Shown one piece after another: positions 57,952 to 64,000 of a DNA stretch of 64,000 nucleotides. The translations under genes were made by a program, and so were the position numbers. Origin of the DNA: Actinosynnema sp. ALI-1.44 (lineage in GTDB: Bacteria; Actinomycetota; Actinomycetes; Mycobacteriales; Pseudonocardiaceae). Under the pieces are notes generated by a model, which was given only the letters and a program-made list of their open reading frames with translations, ran no database searches and was not told the DNA's origin. Within the stretch, counting starts at the first letter, position 1, and every line of letters begins with the position of its first letter. The stretch is taken from NCBI RefSeq assembly GCF_001984155.1, contig NZ_MTQO01000047.1:372001-436000 (forward strand). Reading direction: 5' to 3'.

Positions 57952-60030
57952 GTGAACCGCGAGACACCATTCCTCCAGCTGCAGGCCCGCACCCAACGCT
58001 TCACGCTCGGCACACCCAAGGAGATCAAGGTCGCGCCGGACGGCGACCGCGTGTTGTTCCTGCGGTCACCGTCCGGCGAGGAGCGCAGGCACAGCCTTTG
58101 GCAGCTCGATCTGGCCACCGGCAAGGAGGCCGTGCTGGCCGACCCCGCCGAGTTGCTGGCCGACGGCGACGAGGAACTGTCCGCCGAGGAACGTGCTCGC
58201 CGTGAGCGCAGCAGGCTGCAGGCCAGCGGCATCGTCGGCAACGCGACCGACGCCGACGCCAGGATTGTCGCGTTCGCCCTGTCCGGGCACCTGTATGTCA
58301 CGGACGCGCTGACCGGGCAGACGCGGCAGCTGGAGACCGCCACACCGGTGGTCGACCCGCGCCCGAACCCGACGGGCACCCATGTCGCGTACGTCTCCGG
58401 CAACGCGCTGCGTGTGGTGAATGTGGACGGTACGGGCGACCGCGCGCTGGCCGAGCCGGAGGGGGAGAACAGGGCGTACGGTCTCGCGGAGTTCATCGCG
58501 GCCGAGGAGATGGGCCGGTCCCGTGGCTACTGGTGGTCGCCGGACGGGCAGCGGCTGATCGTCAGCCACACCGACCGCTCGGCCGTGCGCAGGTGGCACA
58601 TCTCGGACCCGGCCGACCCCGCCGCGGCGCCGCACATCGTGCACTACCCGGCCGCGGGCACGCCGAACGTCAAGGTCCAGCTGGTCGTGCTGGGCCTGGA
58701 CGGCTCCCGTGTCCCGGTGAACTGGACCGGCACGGAGTACCTCGCGACCGTGCACTGGTCGGCGGGCGGCCCGCCGCTGATCAGCGTGCAGACCCGTGAC
58801 CAGCGGACCACGCAGATCCGTGCGGTCGATCCCGACACCGGCGAGACCGAGCTGGTGCACGAGCAGCACGACCCGCACTGGGTGGACATCGTCGCCGGTG
58901 CTCCGGCGTGGACGTCCGACGGCAGGCTGGTCAGGGTCGTGGCTGAGGACGACGCCTACCGCCTGGTCGTCGACGGCAAGACGGTCACCGATCTGCCGTT
59001 GCAGGTCCGTTCGGTGCTCGACGTGGCCGACGACGTGTTGTTCACGGCGTCCGCTGAGGACCCGGCGCAGGTGCACGTCTACCGGGCCGGGCCGGGCGGT
59101 GTGCACCGGGTGTCCTCTGTGGAGGGTGTGTCGTCGGCGACGCGCAGTGGCGCTGTCACCGTGCTGACGTCGTGGCGAATGCACGCCACCGGCCCGGAAG
59201 TCACGGTGTCGCGCGACGGCGAGACGATCGCGAAGGTGGAGTCGCTCGCGGTCACGCCGGCACTGGAACCGGAGGTCATCCGGTTGACGCTCGGCGAGCG
59301 AAAACTGCAGGGCGCGTTGCTGTTCCCGACCGGGCACCAGCCGGGCAGCGGCAAACTGCCTGTCCTGCTCGACCCGTACGGCGGGCCGCACGCGCAGCGC
59401 GTGCTGGCGTCGCGCAACGCCTACCTGACCTCGCAATGGCTGGCGGACCAGGGTTTCGCGGTCCTGGTGATCGACGGCCGCGGCACGCCCGGTCGTGGAC
59501 CGGTGTGGGAACGGGCGATCGCGTTCGACTTCGCCGACACCACACTGATCGACCAGGTCGACGGCCTGCACGCGGCCGCTCACCTGTACCCCGATCTCGA
59601 CCTGTCCAGGGTGGGCATCCGGGGCTGGTCGTACGGCGGTTATCTGGCGGCACTCGCCGTGCTGCGGCGCCCTGATGTGTTCAAGGCTGGCATAGCGGGC
59701 GCGCCCGTGACCGACTGGCGGTTGTACGACACGCACTACACCGAGCGTTACCTCGGCCATCCGGACACTCACCCGGAGGTGTACGAGCGCAACTCGTTGC
59801 CCGCCGACGCGCCGAACCTCGAACGTGCGCTGATGATCATCCACGGGCTGGCCGATGACAACGTCGTCGTGGCCCACTCCCTGCGGCTCTCCGCGGCGCT
59901 GGTGGCCGCCGGGCGCCCGCACACGCTGTTGCCGTTGCCGAACGTGACGCACATGACGCCCCAGGACGAGGCCTCCGCGGAGAATTTCCTGCTGCTTCAA
60001 ACATCCTGGCTGAAGGACGCACTTGGGTAA
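57952..60030 (+). CDS. S9 family prolyl oligopeptidase (DPP IV-like)
   Basis: A 692-residue peptidase with an N-terminal beta-propeller (about residues 20-420) and a C-terminal alpha/beta-hydrolase domain. The nucleophile is Ser560 in 'RGWSYGGYLAALAV'; the acid is in 'IHGLADDNVVVAHS' and the histidine in 'NVTHMTPQD'. 'FIAAEEMGRSRGYWWSPDG' contains the double-Glu motif that binds the peptide N-terminus in DPP IV enzymes, so it probably removes dipeptides. No signal peptide is seen, so it should be cytoplasmic. The GTG at 57952 has AAGG upstream. Confidence 0.92.
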   Translation: MNRETPFLQLQARTQRFTLGTPKEIKVAPDGDRVLFLRSPSGEERRHSLWQLDLATGKEAVLADPAELLADGDEELSAEERARRERSRLQASGIVGNATDADARIVAFALSGHLYVTDALTGQTRQLETATPVVDPRPNPTGTHVAYVSGNALRVVNVDGTGDRALAEPEGENRAYGLAEFIAAEEMGRSRGYWWSPDGQRLIVSHTDRSAVRRWHISDPADPAAAPHIVHYPAAGTPNVKVQLVVLGLDGSRVPVNWTGTEYLATVHWSAGGPPLISVQTRDQRTTQIRAVDPDTGETELVHEQHDPHWVDIVAGAPAWTSDGRLVRVVAEDDAYRLVVDGKTVTDLPLQVRSVLDVADDVLFTASAEDPAQVHVYRAGPGGVHRVSSVEGVSSATRSGAVTVLTSWRMHATGPEVTVSRDGETIAKVESLAVTPALEPEVIRLTLGERKLQGALLFPTGHQPGSGKLPVLLDPYGGPHAQRVLASRNAYLTSQWLADQGFAVLVIDGRGTPGRGPVWERAIAFDFADTTLIDQVDGLHAAAHLYPDLDLSRVGIRGWSYGGYLAALAVLRRPDVFKAGIAGAPVTDWRLYDTHYTERYLGHPDTHPEVYERNSLPADAPNLERALMIIHGLADDNVVVAHSLRLSAALVAAGRPHTLLPLPNVTHMTPQDEASAENFLLLQTSWLKDALG

Positions 60031-60058
60031 GGTCCGGAGGCAGGCGCTAGAAGGGAAT

Positions 60059-61015
60059 ATGGGAATGGGCCGCTGGGGCATCACGCTGCCGTTGACCGCA
60101 GTTCCGCTCGCCGAGCACCGCGACCTGGTCAGAGAACTGCCCGACCTCGGCTACACCGACGTGTGGACAGCCGAAACCGCGGGAACGGACGCGTTCACCC
60201 CGCTCGCGCTGGTCGCCGAGTGGGCGCCTGAACTGCGCCTCGGCACCGCGATCGCCCCGGTGTACACGCGCGGCCCCGGTCTGCTGGCCATGACCGCGGC
60301 CACCGTCGCCGAACTCGCGCCGGACCGGTTCGTGCTGGGTATCGGCACGTCGTCGCCGGTGATCGTGCGGGGCTGGAACGCGCAGGAGTTCACCGAACCG
60401 TACGCGCGTACTCGGGACACGTTGCGGTTCCTGCGTTCCGCGTTCGCCGGGGAGAAGGTCACCGAGCGCTACCCGACGTTCGAGATCTCGAAGTTCCGCC
60501 TCGAACGGCCGCCGCAGCCGCCGCCCCAGGTCATGCTCGCCGCGCTGCGGCCGGGCATGCTCCGGCTGGCGCGCAAGGAAGCCGACGGCGCGATCACCAA
60601 CTGGCTCGCGCCGTCCGATGTCCCGAAGGTCAGGGCGGAGGTCGGTGACGGCTTCGAACTGGTCGCCAGGGTGTTCGTCTGCCCGACCGAGGACGTGGCC
60701 GCGGCTCGTGGCCTGGGCAGGCTGTTGATCTCCAGCTACCTGACCGTGCCCGTGTACGCGGCGTTCCACGACTGGCTCGGCCGTGGTGACGCGCTCAAAC
60801 CCATGCACGACGCGTGGGCAGCAGGCGACCGGCAGCGGGCCAACGAGGTCATCCCGGACGAGGTGGTCGACGCGCTGATCGTGCACGGCAGTCCGGAGCG
60901 CTGCCGGGAGATCGTCGGCCAGTACGTCGAGTCCGGTCTGGACACCCCGGTGATCAACGTGCTGCCGACCGGCGAGGACCCGCGCAAGGTGGTCAGGGCA
61001 CTGGCGCCGGAATGA
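60059..61015 (+). CDS. LLM-class F420-dependent oxidoreductase
   Basis: A 318-residue luciferase-like enzyme: 'RWGITLPLTAVPLAEHRDLV', 'YTDVWTAETAGTDAFTPLAL', 'LRLGTAIAPVYTRGPGLLAM' and 'FVLGIGTSSPVIVRGWNAQ', as in actinobacterial F420-binding oxidoreductases. The ATG at 60059 follows AGAAGGGA; an earlier start at 60023 overlaps the peptidase gene. Its stop overlaps the next gene's start as ATGA, joining it to a decarboxylase-like protein. The substrate is unknown. Confidence 0.87.
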   Translation: MGMGRWGITLPLTAVPLAEHRDLVRELPDLGYTDVWTAETAGTDAFTPLALVAEWAPELRLGTAIAPVYTRGPGLLAMTAATVAELAPDRFVLGIGTSSPVIVRGWNAQEFTEPYARTRDTLRFLRSAFAGEKVTERYPTFEISKFRLERPPQPPPQVMLAALRPGMLRLARKEADGAITNWLAPSDVPKVRAEVGDGFELVARVFVCPTEDVAAARGLGRLLISSYLTVPVYAAFHDWLGRGDALKPMHDAWAAGDRQRANEVIPDEVVDALIVHGSPERCREIVGQYVESGLDTPVINVLPTGEDPRKVVRALAPE

Positions 61016-61893
61016 TCGAACCCTCGATCCAGACCGGCGTCGCACGGCTGTGCTTCCCGCGAGGGGTGCCCGGCGCGGTGATCACCAACGGGGGCACCGA
61101 GTCCACTCTGCTGGGGTTGTTGCTGGCCAAGAAGGACGCGGCGGGCGCGCCCGTGCGGGTGGTGTGCGCCCGCAGCGCGCGGCCGGGTGTCACCGCCGCT
61201 GCCGAGCAGTTGGAACTGCCGCCGCCGGTCGTGCTCGACTCGATCACGCAGGTCGCCGAGGCGCTCGCCGAACTGCGCGACGCCAGTGTGGTCGTGGCGT
61301 CGGCGGGCACGGCCGACACCGGGTCGATCGATCCGTTGCGGGACGTCGGCAGGGTGTGCCGCCGCCGGGGCAGCTGGTTACACGTGGATGCCGCGGGCGG
61401 GGGAGCGGCGCTGTTCAGCGATCGGTTGCGGCCCTTGCTCGACGGGCTCGACCTGGCCGACTCGGTGACTGTCGAACTGCCCGAACTGGGGGCTTCGACG
61501 GGTTTGCTCGCCGTACGCGACGTCGGCTCGTTGACCGGGGTGCGGATGATGGGTCACCCGGAGGTCGCCGCGGTGTTCCGCGCGTGCCGGACCGACATCG
61601 GGCCCGCTGCCGAACGGCGGTGTGACATGGCATCCGCGGTCGCCGAAGCGGTCGTGGCCCGGCCCGGTCTCACGTTGTGGGAACAGCCGGCGCTGGCGAC
61701 TGTGGTGTTCCGCCCGGCGGACGCGCCGGACGAAGTGGTCGCCGACCTGGCTGGCGGCGGCCTCGAAGCGACCACTGTGGACGGTCGGACGTGGCTGCGG
61801 ATCACCGTCACCGACCGGCCGTTGCGGGACTACCTGGCGCTGCTTGAGATGGATCACGTCAAGGTGATGCGAACGACCCCGAATGACCGATGA
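61012..61893 (+). CDS. Group II PLP-decarboxylase homologue without PLP lysine (probable pseudoenzyme)
   Basis: A 293-residue protein with the central part of the group II decarboxylase fold: 'AVITNGGTESTLLGLLLAKK', 'VVASAGTADTGSIDPLRDVG' and 'SWLHVDAAGGGAALF' with Asp126 that normally holds the PLP ring nitrogen. The segment that should read like 'DPHKLG' instead reads 'VELPELGAST', with Glu158 in place of the Schiff-base lysine. Family members have about 100 further N-terminal residues that are missing here. The gene is intact and coupled to the F420 oxidoreductase by a four-base overlap, so it seems maintained. It may have a non-catalytic or altered role. Confidence 0.75.
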   Translation: MIEPSIQTGVARLCFPRGVPGAVITNGGTESTLLGLLLAKKDAAGAPVRVVCARSARPGVTAAAEQLELPPPVVLDSITQVAEALAELRDASVVVASAGTADTGSIDPLRDVGRVCRRRGSWLHVDAAGGGAALFSDRLRPLLDGLDLADSVTVELPELGASTGLLAVRDVGSLTGVRMMGHPEVAAVFRACRTDIGPAAERRCDMASAVAEAVVARPGLTLWEQPALATVVFRPADAPDEVVADLAGGGLEATTVDGRTWLRITVTDRPLRDYLALLEMDHVKVMRTTPNDR

Positions 61894-61971
61894 AACCGCG
61901 GACTTGATCACGTAATCTGACTTGTGTTTTAACGCAGTGTCCGGTCCGATCTAACTCTCTGTGAGGTACGG

Positions 61972-62097
61972 ATGGCTCAGGAACAGGCGAACACACCCCC
62001 CGCGAGCGGCCTGCTGATCGGCGTCGAGCCGCTCACCACCGCCGTGGACCGTGGCAAGGCCAACGGTGCCGTGACCGACAACGACGGCAACGACTGA
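61972..62097 (+). CDS. Short peptide gene abutting the cupin oxygenase (RiPP precursor candidate)
   Basis: A 41-codon gene with a good GAGG site six bases before the ATG at 61972. The product begins 'AQEQANTPPASGLLIGVEPL' and ends in a polar, Asp/Asn-rich tail ('VTDNDGND'). It has no signal peptide, cysteine or membrane segment. Its TGA is followed without a gap by the GTG of the cupin gene, so the two are translationally coupled. A leader-like hydrophobic first half and an Asp/Asn/Gly tail beside a JmjC-type hydroxylase fit a ribosomal peptide substrate, but I know of no matching family. A TTGATC at 61904-61909 may be part of its promoter. Confidence 0.6.
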   Translation: MAQEQANTPPASGLLIGVEPLTTAVDRGKANGAVTDNDGND

Positions 62098-63288
62098 GTG
62101 GCCGGATCGTTCACCCTGGCTGACCTCGTGGCACCGCTCGAGGTCAGCCAGTTCCTCGGTTCGGTGCAAGGCCAGTCCCACCACCGGTTCCCCGGAACCG
62201 CAGGCCGGTTCTCCTCGTTGATGCCGTGGTCGACGCTCAACACGGTGCTCCGTCAGCACCGCCTCGACTTCCCCCGGCTACGGCTCGCCATGGACGGCGA
62301 CGTCGTCCCCGCTCACACATACACCGAGATGGTGACGCCCAAGCGCGGCCCGCAGATCCCGAAGCTGCTGTCCGCGCCGCTCACCGAACACCTGCGCAAC
62401 GGCGCCACCCTGGTGCTGGACGCCGTGCAGGAACTCGTCGACCCGGTGGCCGACCTGACCGCCCGGCTGGAACACGACCTGCGGGAACGCGTCCAGGTGA
62501 ACCTGTACGCGGGCTGGGGCAAGACGCACGGCTTCGACGTGCACTGGGACGACCACGACGCGTTCATCCTGCAGATCTCCGGCCGCAAACGCTGGCGGAT
62601 CCACGGCGCCACCCGGCCGTCACCGCTGCACCGGGACGTCGAGCCGCCGCCGCAGCCGCCCGCCGAGCCGATCGCGGAGTTCATGCTGGAGGACGGCGAC
62701 GCGTTGTACGTGCCGCGCGGTCACTGGCACGACGTGTCCGCCATTGGCGAGGAGTCGCTGCACCTGACCATCGGGTTCAACCCGGCCACCGGGGTCGACC
62801 TGGTGAACTGGCTGGCTGACCAGTTGCGCGTGGACGAGCGGTTCCGCCGCGACCTGCCCCGTTTCGGCACGGAGTCGGCGCGGCACACGCACGCCGCCGA
62901 GCTCAAGGCCGGGATCGAGGCGCTGCTGACGCCGGACGTGGTCGACCGGTTCCTCACCGACCGTGACGCGCACGGCCCGGCGCACACCCGGATCGGCCTG
63001 CCGTGGGCGGCGACGTCGGACCTGTTGCCGCCTCAGGACACGGTCGCTGTTCAACTGCTGACCCCGCGGGCGGTCCTGCGGCACCAGGATTCGACAGTGA
63101 CTCTTCTCGCAGCCGGTAGCAGGTTTACCTTCGCCGCCGCGGCGGGTCCGGTGCTGTCCGCCCTGCTCAGCGGGACTCCCACGGCGGTCGAGGCACTCGT
63201 GGAAATGGCCGAACCGACCCTCGATCGCGACACCGTCCGGGCACTCCTCGGCGAGTTGATCACCCAGGGGCTGCTCGCGGTGGCTTAG
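62098..63288 (+). CDS. JmjC/cupin-4 family 2-oxoglutarate-type oxygenase
   Basis: A 396-residue protein of the Cupin_4 (ROXA/MINA-like) family. The iron motif H-x-D is His149/Asp151 in 'FDVHWDDHDAFILQISGRKR', and the distal histidine is His209 or His211 in 'LYVPRGHWHDVSAI'. A basic residue in 'GRKRWRIHG' would hold 2-oxoglutarate. The C-terminal 150 residues form the helical dimer/winged-helix region of such enzymes. Known relatives hydroxylate ribosomal proteins, for example YcfD on an Arg of L16. The direct junction with a peptide gene suggests instead, or in addition, a small peptide substrate. The GTG start is fixed by this junction. Confidence 0.87.
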   Translation: MAGSFTLADLVAPLEVSQFLGSVQGQSHHRFPGTAGRFSSLMPWSTLNTVLRQHRLDFPRLRLAMDGDVVPAHTYTEMVTPKRGPQIPKLLSAPLTEHLRNGATLVLDAVQELVDPVADLTARLEHDLRERVQVNLYAGWGKTHGFDVHWDDHDAFILQISGRKRWRIHGATRPSPLHRDVEPPPQPPAEPIAEFMLEDGDALYVPRGHWHDVSAIGEESLHLTIGFNPATGVDLVNWLADQLRVDERFRRDLPRFGTESARHTHAAELKAGIEALLTPDVVDRFLTDRDAHGPAHTRIGLPWAATSDLLPPQDTVAVQLLTPRAVLRHQDSTVTLLAAGSRFTFAAAAGPVLSALLSGTPTAVEALVEMAEPTLDRDTVRALLGELITQGLLAVA

Positions 63289-63293
63289 CCATG

Positions 63294-63312
63294 TAAGATT
63301 AGGCATGCCTAA
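63294..63312 (+). promoter_or_regulatory. IdeR/DtxR-type iron box
   Basis: The 19 bases match the consensus TWAGGTWAGSCTWACCTWA at 16 positions, with the palindromic core TTAGGCATGCCTAA. It overlaps two TAAGAT hexamers that could be -10 elements and ends 33 bases before the ATG of the ferredoxin-like gene. Repression when iron is plentiful is expected. Confidence 0.75.
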
Positions 63313-63345
63313 GATAAGTTCGCAGCGCCAGGGGGTGGCGGTCGG

Positions 63346-64000
63346 ATGACCGCGCAACTCTCCGGCGCCGCAGCTTCCGCGGGGAAGCTGCCGGGGTGCG
63401 CCGTCGTGGCGCGGATGCTCGGTGGCAGCCCGGCGGGCACAGCGGCCCACATGCGGGCCTGGCTGTTGATCGAGTATCCGGGTCCGTGGCCGTCGGACGC
63501 GCTGGAACTGGCGCTTGCCGAGGCGTTTCCCGGCGAACGCCACGACCATCTGGAAGCGGTGCGGGCCCGTGGCCTGCGTCCGCTGCTGATCCGCCAGCCC
63601 GGCAGGCACACCCGCGAGCCGAACCTGGCGGGCAGGCGTGTGTTCGTCGGCGGGACCTCCGGGCCGTCCGGCCACTGGATGGAGTCCTTCCGGATCAACG
63701 AGCTCAGCGACCTCGCCGACCTGGACCTCGACGCGATCGTCGACGGCAGGGGCGGGATCGGCAAGTCCTACCAGGGACCGATGTTCCTCGTCTGCACCCA
63801 CGGCACCAAGGACATGTGCTGCGCGCTGCTCGGCAGGCCGCTGGCCAGTTCGCTCGGCGCGACGTACCCGGGCCGCGCGTGGGAGGTCAGCCACGTCGGT
63901 GGCGACCGGTGGGCGGGCAACCTCCTGGTCGTGCCGGACGGGTTCCTGCACGGACAACTCGATCCCGACGAGGCGCACACCGTCGTCAAGGCCGCGCTCG
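63346..64000 (+). CDS. Sucrase/ferredoxin-like (thioredoxin-fold [2Fe-2S]) protein, partial
   Basis: 218 codons are visible before the window ends. The product matches the Sucrase/ferredoxin-like family: 'GCAVVARMLGGSPAGTAAHM' near the start, 'RAWLLIEYPGPWPSDALELA', and the cluster-binding loop 'FLVCTHGTKDMCCALLGRP', with further Cys expected from the family. Such proteins carry a [2Fe-2S] cluster on a thioredoxin-like fold; actinobacterial members are linked to siderophore use. The ATG at 63346 follows GGGGTGGCG. The IdeR-type box just upstream points to iron control, which agrees with this role. Confidence 0.87.
   Translation, partial: MTAQLSGAAASAGKLPGCAVVARMLGGSPAGTAAHMRAWLLIEYPGPWPSDALELALAEAFPGERHDHLEAVRARGLRPLLIRQPGRHTREPNLAGRRVFVGGTSGPSGHWMESFRINELSDLADLDLDAIVDGRGGIGKSYQGPMFLVCTHGTKDMCCALLGRPLASSLGATYPGRAWEVSHVGGDRWAGNLLVVPDGFLHGQLDPDEAHTVVKAAL

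Overview
This 64 kb window is high-GC actinobacterial DNA with strong GC bias at third codon positions and frequent GTG starts. The gene content points to the Pseudonocardiaceae (an Amycolatopsis- or Kibdelosporangium-like organism; the genus is an inference). Supporting signs are the ESX-type WXG100-like/DUF3558/PPE-like trio, helix-turn-helix DUF5753 plus DUF397 pairs, F420-dependent LLM oxidoreductases, DUF574 methyltransferases and an IdeR-type iron box. I see no insertion sequence, CRISPR array, rRNA or convincing tRNA. Most of the window is chromosomal metabolism and secretion, with a few accessory-looking islands.

Layout. 1-5 kb: end of a Cvn-type GTPase, coproheme decarboxylase (hemQ), a tiny secreted GMGYD-repeat peptide divergent from a large LuxR-type ATPase regulator, and a NIPSNAP protein. 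5-9 kb: DUF6328 membrane protein and a 1083-residue subtilase. 8.9-12.4 kb: a five-gene minus-strand operon with two TIGR04222-like membrane proteins ending in Cys/Gly/Ser tails, a multinuclear iron oxidative enzyme (MNIO, DUF692), a small putative partner and a lipoprotein. This is the best candidate for a poorly described peptide-modification system. 12.5-21.6 kb: msrB, a divergent hisS, a LigD-type polymerase, DUF574 methyltransferases, an orphan substrate-binding lipoprotein and a PHP-domain protein. 21.6-24.8 kb: two divergent DUF5753-type regulators around a repeat-rich operator, with DUF397 and propeller-lipoprotein partners. 25-27.6 kb: ESX-like trio. 27.6-43.4 kb: transporter, a TAP-like hydrolase lacking its serine, S1 protease, DNA ligase, RibD-like reductase, ZapE, second orphan binding protein, PAP2, ABC-F, FAD oxidoreductase, ceramidase-like protein, ornithine aminotransferase and PPK2.

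43.4-54.9 kb is a reductive pyrimidine catabolism region: NCS1 transporter, beta-ureidopropionase/nitrilase, dihydropyrimidinase and F420-type LLM oxidoreductase on the minus strand; PucR regulator, beta-alanine-type transaminase and methylmalonate-semialdehyde dehydrogenase on the other side. Together they would take dihydrouracil or dihydrothymine to acyl-CoA. The two halves are separated by a secreted streptogrisin-like protease facing its likely subtilisin-inhibitor (SSI) partner.

55-64 kb: Rip1-like site-2 protease, PDZ-less HtrA, S9 peptidase, LLM oxidoreductase coupled to a decarboxylase homologue lacking the PLP lysine, then a 41-residue peptide gene abutting a JmjC/cupin oxygenase (second RiPP-like candidate), and an iron-box-controlled sucrase/ferredoxin-like protein that runs off the window.
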